Positions 42,771-53,849 are shown, numbered from the stretch's first letter. The stretch: DNA of 64,000 nucleotides from Russula earlei (GCA_025769875.1 JAGFNK010000222.1:16315-80314), one strand, 5' to 3'. Numbers and translations: made by a program. Notes: generated from the sequence alone by a model not told the origin.

Positions 42771-43979
42771 GTGGATCACACACTGCAGTCACAGAACACC
42801 CCCGCATATCCTTATCCATATCGTCTGACACTCTTTGAATGCATGGCCTCTTGACTCATAAAATGGACCTTATTCTTGTTAAGATAATGTATGCATATAA
42901 CATAACTTAGTTTATGGACGTATGATTCAATCAGGACTCACCTTGGACTCGCGCTACTTGTTTACTGCACAAGAAAGCTTACTATATCTATGTGTTTTGT
43001 TTATGAGGTGTTGCTGTGTTGCCACACGAATCCCGATCTCATTGACAAGGGGAGCTTATCGTGATTATTGAAGAGTCAAGCTACTTTCAACCCCTGCAAC
43101 GTAGAAGAGACACTTGTTCCAGAGACGAGATGTTTCTAGTGCTGGCTAAAACCTAGGTTGAGGCCTAAACCGTAAAAAGTATTCGCGGTAGACACCAGAT
43201 TTCTCTATGCCCCTCTGAGTCTCGGTAATCATTCGTATTTTCGCAGACACAAACCTCTAGATGCTCGGTTACTAAGATCGGGTTTTTTAGAGACGCAGTT
43301 TGCGGCCTGTGTCTTGTGATAAATGGTACTGTCCAGCTGCTGTTTGAGAACATCAGCCTGATTCGCTTTCCCCATTTTGCCATGGAAATTGATTCCCCTA
43401 TACCTGACTCGAACCAAGTCCTTCCTCAGTGGCCTCACCCATTGGCGCAGCCATCGCAGTTCCTCTTCCCCTCCCTCTCCAGTCAACCATTGCAAGCGAA
43501 CCTCTCTCTATTGTTCCGTCCCTTGCAGACGGACAGACCCTCAAACGCACATACTACAGATCTTCATGCGCTGATTCAACATACTTGGGTTGCCAAATGT
43601 TATACTAGGGGACATTTTAACTTGAAACTTGTTCGCGGGGAATACTACCGCCCCCCCGCAAAGTCCGACATGTTGACGCCGAAAAGGCGCAATATTTGTC
43701 ACGTCGAATTTGACTTTGCTAGCTCCTGGTAACTTCTGTCACGATGCTGATGAGCTGTGCTCGTCTAGCCCTCATGTTTGTAAGGTGTGCACCTGAATCG
43801 TGTTTCATCTTTTCATTCCAGCACTCACGGGACCCAGATATTTACGGAGCTTGTCATGTTTTGTAGCTGCCGCGCCCCAGCAGTACGCTGTGTATTTAAT
43901 CCGCACCCAAGCCCTCTCTTACAACCTCGGAGTCTCTCCGTCTGTTTGACTACATCCTTCCCTGTTTTCAATCTTCGTC
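42771..43979. other. Region upstream of the Rab gene, no supported gene
   Basis: An open stretch at 43382-43732 starts MEIDSPIPDSNQVLPQW but has no recognisable domain or intron support. The last 120 bp before the Rab ATG are pyrimidine-rich (AGCCCTCTCTTACAACCTC), as usual for basidiomycete promoters, with GTATTTAATCC at about 43891 as a weak TATA-like site. Confidence 0.4.
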
Positions 43980-44809
43980 ATGTCGACTAATACACTGTCC
44001 CACGTGCTGCATCACAACGAGCCTGTGTTAATCAAGCTGTTGGTCCTCGGAGTCGCATCAGTGGGGAAAAGCAGCTTGCTCTTCCGCTTCATAGACCAAC
44101 AGTGGCTCCCAGAAGGAGAGAAGAATCCAACCATTGGCGTGGACACTTGGGTAACGCTTTCCCCGTATTGTCGATCGAGATGATAGCGCTTACGCTTTGC
44201 TCAAGGTGCACAAGTTTGACGTTAAAGGGAAAAAGGTAGTTCTCAATATCTGGGTGTGTATCTTTCAAGGCCGTCTGAAAACATCGACACCACTCACCGG
44301 ATGATCTCTAGGACACTGCTGGTGACGAACGCCTCCGTGCAATCACCTCGTCGTACTATCGCGGCACACAAGGCATCATCCTCGGTGCGTAAATGGATTC
44401 AAAAAACGTGGGAAATGGGCTGACAATGGGTCATCATACCGCTTTGATTCACAAAAGTTTATGATGTGACCAATCGCTCATCTTTCGAGGCAATTGCATG
44501 GTGGTTCGCCGAGCGTGGCAAATACGTTCCCGAACTCGCCGTAAAGATGATTGTGGGAAACAAGTCCGACAAGGTGTCATGATCCATATTCATTTTCACT
44601 GCTCAAGTGCATGTGCTAACGCGCACCCTCGGGACCTCTCCCACCTACAGTCCCAGACGCGCCAGGTGTCCGCGGCGGAGGGCGCGGCATACGCCGCTCG
44701 GATGGGCTGTCTGTTCATAGAGTCATCTGCCAAGACAGCCGTCGGCGTGCGCGAGACGTTCCGCGATGTCGTCGAGCACATCCTGTTGAATCGCGCAGTG
44801 ATAAAGTAG
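43980..44809 (+). CDS. Rab18-like small GTPase with retrotransposon-altered C-terminus
   Basis: Exons 43980-44150, 44206-44253, 44312-44384, 44458-44573 and 44651-44809 encode 188 residues; all introns are GT..AG. Motifs: P-loop GVASVGKSS, switch I Thr in NPTIGVDTW, DTAGDER, GNKSDK, ESSAKT. Order and spacing are those of Rab18/Ypt-type GTPases, which cycle between GDP and GTP and direct vesicle or lipid-droplet traffic. Two oddities. The DTAGQER Gln is Asp, which in this family should impair GTP hydrolysis. A copia LTR begins at 44784, so the last codons (LLNRAVIK) and the stop are LTR-derived and no C-terminal Cys remains. Beyond the far LTR the original frame would run into N-S-S-G-C and a stop. 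Loss of the prenylation Cys predicts a soluble, probably non-functional product. Confidence 0.85.
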
Positions 44810-45219
44810 ATTAGATCGTAATAGATCTAATAAAATGATATTCAGTTTCTGTGAGAAGAAACTACTTGTGTCATATTTACCTAATAAAATGATACTACAA
44901 CGCGTAATCAGCTACTGATAAGATCGTGAGATAGTAAGTACTTACTTCAGTTTCTGTGAGAAGAAACTGAAGTATCTACTGTATGTACGACGCTCTTAAG
45001 TATCTGAGAGCGTCCCTAATTATTTTGTCTATAGTAACTATCAAATTGTTTTCACGATCACTATGTGCTAGCTACCGATTGTCTTAGATCATACTATCAA
45101 TTTTGTTATCGTACGCGTTTCAGCAACTGATCTGAAACGCTTATGTGGTCCGGGCCTGTGGGCCGCCCGGGCAGTTTGGGCCGACGCGTCAAACGCTTCG
45201 GCTACTCTTTATCTCAACA
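44784..45219 (-). mobile_element. 3' LTR of the copia element
   Basis: 436 bp, identical to 48938-49373. It contains TTCAGTTTCTGTGAGAAG twice and supplies the last seven complete codons and the stop of the interrupted Rab frame. Confidence 0.9.
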
Positions 45220-45325
45220 TCCCCCCGTGATCTAGACAGTCAGTAGATTGGATCAGATGAGACCTAACCCAGTGACGAAGGAGTGCATTCGCGCGTGGCG
45301 TGCGTGCATCTTGGTAGACCATCAA

Positions 45326-45435
45326 GTGGGTGAGTCGGTAAGACTGTGAGTCGAGAGACTCCAAAAGGAAAGGTGAACGAGTGGGTGAGTCGATAAGACT
45401 GTGAGTCGAGAGACTCCAAAAGGAAAGGTGAACGC
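45326..45435. repeat. 55-bp direct tandem duplication in the copia interior
   Basis: Units 45326-45380 and 45381-45435 differ at only two or three bases (shared AAGACTGTGAGTCGAGAG and CCAAAAGGAAAGGTGAACG). Confidence 0.9.
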
Positions 45436-45941
45436 GTGTGGACGCAGAGTCGATAGACTATCTATAGAGTGTTCAGATCTGCACATAGGGGAGGCTGCTG
45501 TTAAAACATTAATATATTGCCTAGTCGCCATAGGCGTTGCTTCTCCGGAGTGCTTGATCAAACGGATTTCCGCGTCAGAACGGAGCGGAATACGGAAGCG
45601 GAACGGAAGCGGAACGGAAGTCCGCCATCCCAAGGTAAGACCTCCGAGATTACAGAAGCGGAGTGGAATCCGCCATCCCGAAGAAATCCGAGATGTGCCT
45701 TGATTGATCGATGTCTGTGTTAGCCGAGCGATCGCGTGTAACGCGGATCCCGAGGTATGACGCGTTGTCAACTCGTAGCGCATAGACAAAGATAGATATT
45801 GCGCCCGTAGATGTGAGCGTCGAGACCGCGAGGGTCGCCTAAGATAATGATGTCATCGGCAGAGAGGATGTGAAGCAAAATGATAGTGGAGCAAAATGAT
45901 AATGATAGTGGATCCCCCCGCGTCTTGGGCGATGACATATG

Positions 45942-46066
45942 TCCGCATGAGAATGCGTGAGCGCGAAGCCGAGATAAGTGCCCGCATGGGAATGCGTGCG
46001 CATGACTTGTGAAGCCCGCATGAGAATGCGTGCGTGCTAAGTCGATGCCCGCATGAGAATGCGTGC
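45942..46066. repeat. Four-unit array with CCGCATGAGAATGCGTG core
   Basis: Four copies of the core GCATGAGAATGCGTG, about 33-37 bp apart with diverged spacers. The core itself is an imperfect palindrome (CGCAT..ATGCG). Confidence 0.8.
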
Positions 46067-48925
46067 ATGTAAACGCGAGTCACTAAGGACTCCATGAGAA
46101 CGTAAGTCCCATGTACGATAGGCCTGTGTAAGACCAAAAAGCGTTTTCGGTGTGATGAAACCTTGCGATTGCTCCAAATAATTCTAATCTTCTTCACCCA
46201 GTGAGCCGATGACGAACGTCGACAAGACGTCCTCGGATCTCCCGATCCATATGCTAGCGTGGCCAACGCTGAACAAGAGTCGCTAAGACTCGGACCTGGC
46301 TACTGGTGAGAAGGTTTCATCAATGTCAATGCCTTGTAAATTGGGTGAACCCCTGTGCAACTGAAACGCGCGCGAAATCTGCGTGCTGCACACCCATTCC
46401 GATAAGATCGACAAGATCCCAGGGACCATTTTTCGCAAGCGCGCCGATCACGTATGAATACGCGACTTGCCACTCATCGGCAAAATCCGATAAAGTGCCT
46501 TCCATATGTAGCCCAGTGATCGTTTCCGCGTGGCCGAGCCGTATGTGATAAGCGCCCTCTCGCATCTGTGTGTGCAGTCCCTCCGAGACATTCGGAACGT
46601 GGACGCGAGCAAGACCCAAGATGTGTAACTGAGAGCGGATGCGGTGGACCAATGAATTGTCCCAATAATGCTGAGTGAGGATGGCGTAAACGGTATGGCG
46701 GAACGCGTGTAATTGGCTGTATAGGCGGGGTAAGGTATAGTGAGTGTGGTGTGAGGGAATCTAATGGGGTTTCCGGAGGCGCGGAACGAAGTGCCGACGA
46801 TCCGGTTCATGTGAAATTAAGGCAGAGAATGTCACCGGTCCTGTAGGGACCAAGAGTTGTGCAGGCGGAGCAGTGTCTGTAACATGTCCCCTGGCTATGC
46901 AGTATGCGCTTGTCGTGCGATAAGATCGCGATGGTCAGGCGTGTAGACATACGCCCTACATCTAAAGAAGGCGGAATTGTGAGACGACCGGAGTCAGTCC
47001 GTCCGTTCACAGTGTATGAAGTGTGCGTGCACAGAGAATGCGTGATGGAGTCCGATCATTAGTATGGACGGCAGCGTTAGTACTAAGCTCCAGAACCCGA
47101 GAGTGAGACCAGCGCCGTGTAACTTTTGAACGCGTGTTGTCTCCAAGGGTCCGATTCCATCTATCCGGCACTCTATTCTCCTGTGGTAAATCTGGCATTG
47201 TTAATCTATGTATGATCCCTCATTGAACTGATAAGTATGTGAGCGCGCGTTGCCTCAATAGCTAGCGCCTCGTATTGGTCTCGCGTGCAGCAGATCGGCT
47301 AAGGTGCTGTAGATAATCTTGTAGCCGAGGATCCGATCTCTAAGGGGAAACCCAGAAAAGAAGCGTTCGGTTGCCGAGTGTATACTCCGGACAGGATAAC
47401 TGATCGCGATCCGTGAAGCCAAGCGAGATCCGGGTACCGGAATCACAGTAATAGATTAACGCGCGTGTGGACATATGCCTCATGCGCTGATGCTGGATGT
47501 GGAATGATAGGACACTTCTTTGCACTTGTAGAGCTGGAGTTATGAAGTTAATACACAATAGATTGTTCTCCAGCCAGCTGTGCGCGATCTTCCGATCTTT
47601 GATGTGTAAATTTGAACACCCCTCTTGAGTGTATGTGATGCATCCCTCGTTCCGAAGTAGCGCGCGCACTGTGTAGTCGCATGCATCGGCCTTCGGTACA
47701 TGTAGAATGTCTATGAGAGTTAATAAGGATATCTCCAAGGCCTTCCGGCCAGCAGGACGGACGCAGATCCAGTCCCAATCTGTCTGATGACTGTATAACC
47801 TCCCAGAGTAATGGATTTGGAGGCCGGAGCGCATATAACGAAGTCGGGGGTCCGGAACGGACTAATATGATGAGGAGCTCCGTAGTCGATCAAGATCTAG
47901 TTGCCGCGTAAAAGGGAAACCAGAATCTCATATTCATCGGACGTCCGATACCTCGGTGATAGGAGCAGTATTGCCCACTATGTACGCTCTGATGTTTCTG
48001 TCAGTGCCTGTCACTTTTGTATTCGTCGCCTTCTCCTTCCGGTAGTCCAGACTGCGTGCCCAAGTTTATTGCAATAGCAGCATTGTATCTCGGACGTAGC
48101 GTTGTGTGTCTTTAGCGGAAGACTATATTTTGTGAGGCGGAGAGGCCGGCCCGACAACCATCTTCATTTGATCCGTACCTGGATCGTGTGGGGAAAGGTT
48201 CATCGGAGCGCCGGAGGCTAGAATTTGTCGACGCGACAGCCGAGTAAGCGTCGGGTAACGTGAAATGAAGATTCGATATGAATAAATGGTCATATTGGAG
48301 AGTGATCCATGCATCGTTTGTTGCAATCGCGGGAACGTCTGATGTGTGTCGTTTAACGTCTAGGAAGGTGCGTGTAAGGGATGCCCATGTGTAGAACGCT
48401 TGACATTGATCTGACGCCGCCGTATGCGCGTTTGAGTTCCTCCCACTTGAGCTTGCAAGTATACAATTTAGTGTCATTTTTGTTACTGCCGATGTGACCA
48501 TCTGGATGTATATTTCAGGAGCGCGTGCGTCTAAAAGAGTTCTCCCTCAGCGTCCTAAGAAGTATTGCTGGAGGGGCTATCATCTGTAACTGTAATGCGA
48601 CGCGCGATGGGATAATGGCCAGTAAGCGAGATGACCAAGCGAGTGATCAAGATCGAGGAGGGAACGTAAACATTAGGCGAGGTGCCGTGTGATTCGATTA
48701 GGTAAATGGGGTGATAAAGCCAATCTGGGCAAGTGGAGCAAATACGCGTGCCAGATGTTAGAAATCCGATCAGTACCCCTGACGCGTGGGTCAAAACTTC
48801 GATCCAAGTACCAAAAGTGTGGGGTGTCGTTCTGATGAACAGTGGCTCGTGAAGGGGAGAGAATGTGTCGATAGACTGTGTGAGCTTGTATGTGGATTTC
48901 TGTCTTGGGAATTTAGTAGTGGCCA

Positions 48926-48937
48926 GGGCCCATAACC
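48926..48937 (-). promoter_or_regulatory. Primer-binding site of the copia element
   Basis: Directly abutting the element's 5' LTR, the minus strand reads GGTTATGGGCCC. This is the internal initiator-Met tRNA priming sequence I associate with copia-group elements; it fixes the orientation. Confidence 0.7.
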
Positions 48938-49373
48938 TGTTGAATCGCGCAGTGATAAAGTAGATTAGATCGTAATAGATCTAATAAAATGATATTCAGT
49001 TTCTGTGAGAAGAAACTACTTGTGTCATATTTACCTAATAAAATGATACTACAACGCGTAATCAGCTACTGATAAGATCGTGAGATAGTAAGTACTTACT
49101 TCAGTTTCTGTGAGAAGAAACTGAAGTATCTACTGTATGTACGACGCTCTTAAGTATCTGAGAGCGTCCCTAATTATTTTGTCTATAGTAACTATCAAAT
49201 TGTTTTCACGATCACTATGTGCTAGCTACCGATTGTCTTAGATCATACTATCAATTTTGTTATCGTACGCGTTTCAGCAACTGATCTGAAACGCTTATGT
49301 GGTCCGGGCCTGTGGGCCGCCCGGGCAGTTTGGGCCGACGCGTCAAACGCTTCGGCTACTCTTTATCTCAACA
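48938..49373 (-). mobile_element. 5' LTR of the copia element
   Basis: 436 bp identical to the left LTR. The bases after it (CATCC) repeat the insertion target and continue the original Rab 3' end. Confidence 0.9.
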
Positions 49374-49378
49374 CATCC

Positions 49379-50012
49379 TGAACTCTTCAGGGTGCTGAGC
49401 CTCCTTTCTTGTCCAGGCCTTCGACGCAAGCAGGGCTCAGGAAGCAAGCACTATCTAATCCCGGGCGGCGTTCCCAGCGACTCGATTTTGAGTGTCGAAG
49501 GACACCACAGACGCGTGCCACAATTCGAAGCAGATGGCCAGCACGGGGCGCGCCCTTTCGTGCGAACGGCCGTTCAGATAAAAGATACATGCCATTCATC
49601 GTTTTGTATTGTACGTACGTGTGTTAATGTATGTTATTTTGTTGTCCCAGTTTAAGATTTGATTGATGTTTCAACACGTCGTGGACGAATGATCGCCTCG
49701 CTTCCTGCTCCTCTTGCTGTAGTTACAAAACGTAATTACTATTATGTGCGATTCGCGATATCACAGGTAGCATTTCGAAATCCTCCCTTGGTTAGAGATC
49801 ATGTTCTCGATAGCCTTCTCACTTGCTTGCAATTCTCGCGACCTTCTTCCCTTTCTGCTTTCTGATTACAACACCTCTTGTACGTGACTCTCTTCTCTTC
49901 TTCTCACTCGTTGGGTTTATGCAGGTGAACACCATAACATTGAATGCACGGTCTCCCTTCTCGATGGTTTCGGCATACATTCAAACCCTCTGTTTCTCGC
50001 TCGCGATCCTCT
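49379..50012. other. Original 3' flank of the Rab gene
   Basis: Begins with the displaced end of the Rab coding frame (Asn-Ser-Ser-Gly-Cys then TGA by 49397). The rest shows no gene; it should hold the former 3' UTR and terminator. Confidence 0.5.
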
Positions 50013-50274
50013 TTATTGTCGTTTTCAGATAACGTGACGTGCCGGAAATTTCGAAAAGAAAAGGGTCGGTAGAAAGAACTTGATGTATCTCGCCGAATTC
50101 TAAGCAAAAAATCATAAATCATAGCCCATTCGAACCGGAATAAAATGTACTTTCTAAACATTCTGTTCCGAGAACAGATCCATTGAATTTCGGACATGCC
50201 CATGTCGGGTAAGCACGGTCACAGTTGTGGGAATGATGTAGGCATCTAGCACTTTGTTCCCTGCTTCCTCTCTG

Positions 50275-51609
50275 ATGGCAAGAAGCCAAAAGGTCTCCCT
50301 CGAAGTGCAGCGAATTGTGGCTCGAATGTGGGCTCGCGATGAAGACGACTCGCGATCAGACTTCACATACCATTCGCCCACCATCACCTCCACATCGCCC
50401 ACTCCTGCTCCCGTCATCCCTGCTGCTCCTTTCGCCATCTCTGCCATGCAAGCCGTCCTCCCCGCACCTTCAGTCCTGCCTGTCCCCGTCCCTGCTTCGC
50501 CCACGATTGTCACAGCCGCTGCCTCACCCCCGCGCTCACACACCATCGCATGCAATTCAGTCACCACCGCCCCACACTCATCCGCATCCGTCGCCATCAC
50601 CTCAGTCCCAATATCATCATCAGCCTCCGTCTTAGCCTTGCCCGCCATCGTCAGTACAGCACCGCCCGCTGCCACCTCAGTAGTCTCATCGCCAGCCGTC
50701 TCCATTGTTGCTGCACACGCCCCATCCACCGTAGCATCCGTATTGCCAGCCAGTTTTGCTATCTTAGTTTCCACCACCGTCGTCTCAACCGCCGCCGCTG
50801 CCGGCTCCATCCCGTCTCACATGGCCTCACCTTCACCTGCCTCAGTCGTCTCCTCACCAGTTCTCACGCCGCCCACAATGCCAGATGCCTCCCCTGCCCC
50901 ATCAGCCATCAGTTCAGCCCAGTCCGCCGTATCGCCAGCATCGCCAGCCGCCGCCGTCTCTGCTCTGTCCGCTGCCTCAGCCTGGCCCGCCGTATCACTT
51001 CAATCGCCAGGTGCCACCACTGCCCCAACGTCTCCTGTCGCCGCCCCAGCTCTAGTGTTATCTGCCGCCGTCGCCTCAGCTCAGTCCGTCGCCCTCTTGG
51101 TTTCATCCTCAATCTCAGTCGATGTCACGCCTAGCGCCAAAGTTTCAGTCACGCACGACACCAGCAACGACGCACTGCCGTCGCCTCACGCCACCAGCAT
51201 CGCCCAAGAAGTTCAAGAAGGCCTCGAACCCAAGCTCAGCAACGCCGCCCCGCAGAAAGATCAACAGCCGCCATCACGACGTTGCCACAGGAGAAGCCGT
51301 CGACGCAAGCACCACATCGCACCACGCCTCCCCTTCCATCGCATCCCCGCCCACACGTACGCCCTCACCCCCGCATGCTGCCATCACCTGCAGTGGCGAA
51401 GACCTTGTCACCGTGGCCGCGGGATGATTACCAGAGACCCTTCACATCTTGTTTTCGGTTTCTGGACGCTGACCCCACACACTCTAGCTCAACGACTACG
51501 GCAAGCGTTTGCAAGGCGAACCACGCCGTCCGCCCCCTCTTGTCTCGTCTCCCACTTGCGCACTATCGTCCACACGTCCCACCGCCACCTGCTATGGAGA
51601 AGACCTTGA
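50275..51609 (+). CDS. Ala/Ser/Pro-rich low-complexity protein of module X2
   Basis: An ATG-started frame of about 444 codons opening MARSQKVSLEVQRIVARMW, then an acidic DEDDSRSDFTYHSPT stretch. About 270 residues follow rich in Ala, Ser, Pro and Val with S-A-x-x-A periodicity, and then a basic end with IAQEVQEGLEPKLS and RRCHRRSRRRKHH. The acidic-then-Tyr start and the QEGLE motif align with the ORF in module X1, so the two are homologous. The flanking purine tract and LTR start suggest descent from a gypsy-type element's gag end, but no capsid or zinc knuckle is visible here. Other frames are also open for long stretches, as expected in GC-rich repeats. Confidence 0.4.
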   Translation: MARSQKVSLEVQRIVARMWARDEDDSRSDFTYHSPTITSTSPTPAPVIPAAPFAISAMQAVLPAPSVLPVPVPASPTIVTAAASPPRSHTIACNSVTTAPHSSASVAITSVPISSSASVLALPAIVSTAPPAATSVVSSPAVSIVAAHAPSTVASVLPASFAILVSTTVVSTAAAAGSIPSHMASPSPASVVSSPVLTPPTMPDASPAPSAISSAQSAVSPASPAAAVSALSAASAWPAVSLQSPGATTAPTSPVAAPALVLSAAVASAQSVALLVSSSISVDVTPSAKVSVTHDTSNDALPSPHATSIAQEVQEGLEPKLSNAAPQKDQQPPSRRCHRRSRRRKHHIAPRLPFHRIPAHTYALTPACCHHLQWRRPCHRGRGMITRDPSHLVFGFWTLTPHTLAQRLRQAFARRTTPSAPSCLVSHLRTIVHTSHRHLLWRRP

Positions 51610-52016
51610 CGCCACGGCCGGAAGACGTCAGCGCGACAGTCACACAAGCCGGGCTCGCCGCTTGCCTCCGCAACAACAACAGCAGCAGCAAAAACAACGG
51701 CAATGGCAACAACTTGGACGACACCAGCAGCACCACATCGCGACGACACATTTGACACGCCGCAACCACGCCACGCCCCCTCCTGCTTCGCCACACCGCG
51801 CCCGCATTCCAGGACACAACGACACCAGCACCACTGCACACAGCGACTCAGACGACACATTCGACATGACGCACACACCGCAAGCACGCCCCCGCCCCAT
51901 CCTGCCTTGCTGCAATGCCCACCCCCTTTGCGATGACGAGACCACGCGCGCGCAAGGTCGAAGACTTGCTCAAGACGCTTTGACCGAGGATGGTCAAATT
52001 TCAAGCCCCTGGGAGG

Positions 52017-52340
52017 TGTAAGGTAGGCAATCGGTTGGCTACGGAATAACGCCTTTCATGCAGTCTTGCCACATCTCGTTTAGTCTCTTACTGATGTCAC
52101 TACACATGTTTCCCTATTTCCTCTCTCCTCCCTCCTGTATATAAACTGTTTAGTTACTCTCTGGAATAGAAGAATCCCATAGATGTCTCGTCTCATGTCT
52201 CCCTCTTTCGCCTCTTCTCCCCACTTCTCTTCCAGAATCTTGATGATTCCTTTTAGTATAAATACCTAGCATGAAAAATGTGATCTGTGTGTGCTGTGTC
52301 CTCTCCTAATCTGACTGCCCGCATCTCGAAAGCCCTCTTT
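52017..52340 (+). mobile_element. LTR start of a gypsy-type element (diverged)
   Basis: GACCGAGGATGGTCAAATTT and CCCCTGGGAGG precede TGTAAGGTAGG, matching gypsy A's GACCGAGGACGGTCAAGATT .. CCCCCAGGAGG before TGTAAGGTGG. A CTGTATATAAACTG box is at about 52134. The right end is not defined. Confidence 0.5.
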
Positions 52341-52989
52341 GGATGGACCCTCGACCCATTTCCTCGGAGTTGCGCCTAGTGGTTCTTGTTTCGACTCATC
52401 TAGGTCCCCTAGTCAATGCTCACTTCCTTGGTCCAATAGTTTCACTCTTACTTACTCACCGCGCGTCCCTGGACACACCAGACCACATACTAATTTTGAC
52501 ATCTCCGACATTTCCATTTTTCATTCTTGGTACCCTCTATTTAGAAGCTAGTTTTCATTCCGGTTCCAATGGGCTATTGTTTATGATTTTTTGCTTAGAA
52601 TTCGGCGAGATACATCAAGTTCTTTCTACCAACCCTTTTCTTTTCGGAAATTTCCGGCGCGTCACGTTATCTGAAAACGACAATAAGTTGTTCCTATTCA
52701 ACAGTTTGTCAACAATCGCCGTGTGCTTCAGTCTCGATATCGCTTGCTCCCTCCGATCAAATGGGGAGGAAGTTTGTAGGGGCAAGATAAGACTAGCCTT
52801 CTATATCTGATCATGATGAGAGTCAACCACGCGATCAGACATACGTAACGTCCATACTTTGGAATGTTCCCGATCGTCAGAATGACAGGGAAAATAGAAT
52901 ACCTACGCTGACGGAGGTGAAGCCATTGGCTCGTGTGCCTCGAAATTCTCGGGGACAGCAGCCATACTAACTGTGGTTGCTGGTTGATT

Positions 52990-53340
52990 GAATCACGATC
53001 GCAAAAGTTAGAGCGGTTCTGTAAAAGTAAAAGTTGAAGTGTCGCATGTTGGACGATTCTCAGGCGACACTACTAGGTCCCGTTGGAGCAGCAGAGGACT
53101 TTTCCGTTTGGTGACCTCGGTTGAGGTCGCGTCTGGATGACGGGAAGGCTGTTTGGATGTAACATGTCGTTCCTGGGAAACGTCCGGCAATTCTGGATGA
53201 TGGTTCCATCCGACCCATCCCTGGTGTTGATCCGGACTCTCAGTCCGTCGTGTGTACATCACTATACACGACAAAAATAGATATACACAGAAGCGTAGCT
53301 TATCAGCATCAACCGCAGTGAACATATATGTGAACGGACC
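52990..53340 (-). pseudogene. Degenerate 3' part of the tandem-repeat gene family
   Basis: The minus strand reads FTYMFTAVDADKLRFCVYLF and LSC, which aligns with FTYMFTAFETDQPRFCVYRF and LSC near the end of the right copy. Nucleotide similarity continues to a CAGCCTTCCCGTCAT block near 53150. The tandem repeats are missing. Confidence 0.6.
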
Positions 53341-53849
53341 ACAGCCCTTATCCTATTCGTTCACCTCATGTGAAGTGGAGTGGAGACTGTCACTGCCAAA
53401 GGTAGCGGCCCGCGTTGTTGTCTTTAACAGGAGATGGGCCTGGGTCTCGTCTGCATCGGACGCATGATGTGATGGCGAAAGTGAGTTGTCCTGTGCTGTC
53501 TTGGAGTTCGAAAAGATTTTCTCACCAGTGTAGCGAACCCGGCTGATGCCCAGTGGACTACCCCCCTTGGGTAAGGGAGGTGAGATGGCCCTGCGAGACG
53601 TCGAACGCAAGTGTGATGAAGAGTTCTCGAGGCAGTCAGGGGGCAAGAGGGGGGGAATGGATTCTTCTGTTTCAGATTGTAGCTATAGAAATTATATACA
53701 AGTACAAAAGCGAGGAGGATGAAAGGAAAGACGGCATGAAAGAACACAGCAGGGAGTCAAGCGGGTCAAGTGCCTGATTGCGCCGGTCATGTGACTTGGA
53801 AAGACACAAGCGATCATGACATTTCGCTCCTGATCCCACAAACTATGGA
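53341..53849. other. Intergenic, remnants only
   Basis: Contains AATTATATACAAGTAC near 53691 followed by ATGAAAGG-like motifs, reminiscent of reversed family C LTRs but too diverged to define. No gene is supported. Confidence 0.35.

Larger units (their letters stand above)
45220..48937 (-). pseudogene. Copia interior: fragments of Gag-Pol only
   Basis: On the minus strand scattered copia-like text survives. LIDILHVPKADAC, VRALLRNEGCITYTQEG and KDRKIAHSWLENNLLC (about 47730-47540) fit the pre-integrase region. GYKIIYSTLADLLHAR near 47310 fits the end of integrase. VIGALAKNGPWDLVDL and SVAQGFTQF (about 46450-46330) fit the start of the copia RT. No frame exceeds about 165 codons, and no YxDD box or full integrase core was found. 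The element cannot encode its own enzymes. Confidence 0.6.
44784..49373 (-). mobile_element. Ty1/copia element (family related to D), identical LTRs, decayed interior
   Basis: Two 436-bp LTRs (44784-45219 and 48938-49373), identical at every base, lie in direct orientation with inverted ends TGTTGA/TCAACA, and CATCC is duplicated at 44779-44783 and 49374-49378. The element reads leftward: next to the right LTR the minus strand begins GGTTATGGGCCC, the copia-type initiator-Met half-tRNA primer site as I know it, and next to the left LTR is a minus-strand purine run CACGGGGGGA. Interior 3.7 kb. It disrupts the 3' end of the Rab gene. Confidence 0.9.
50013..52686 (+). mobile_element. Inverted-repeat module X2 with Ala/Ser/Pro-rich ORF and LTR-like end
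   Basis: Ends 50013-50150 and 52549-52686 are inverted repeats of about 138 bp (shared TTATTGTCGTTTTCAG, GATGTATCTCGCC and AATTCTAAGCAAAAAATCAT). The terminal motif matches that of module X1 (TTATTGYCRTTTTCAG). Inside are a low-complexity ORF related to that of X1 and, in the same direction, a gypsy-type polypurine/LTR start at 52017. No transposase seen; no clear target duplication. Confidence 0.6.

Noticed and set aside
43382..43732. Plus-strand ORF upstream of the Rab gene
   Set aside because: Pro/Leu/Ser-rich with no recognisable family; could be chance or an unseen exon, but evidence is too thin to call a gene.
45942..46066. CRISPR array from four regularly spaced palindromic cores
   Set aside because: Spacers are short and similar to each other, the host is eukaryotic, and the array is within a retroelement interior; a minisatellite fits better.
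49299..49655. 118-residue plus-strand ORF spanning the copia LTR end
   Set aside because: It starts in the LTR and runs into the displaced Rab 3' end; no domain and no conserved start.
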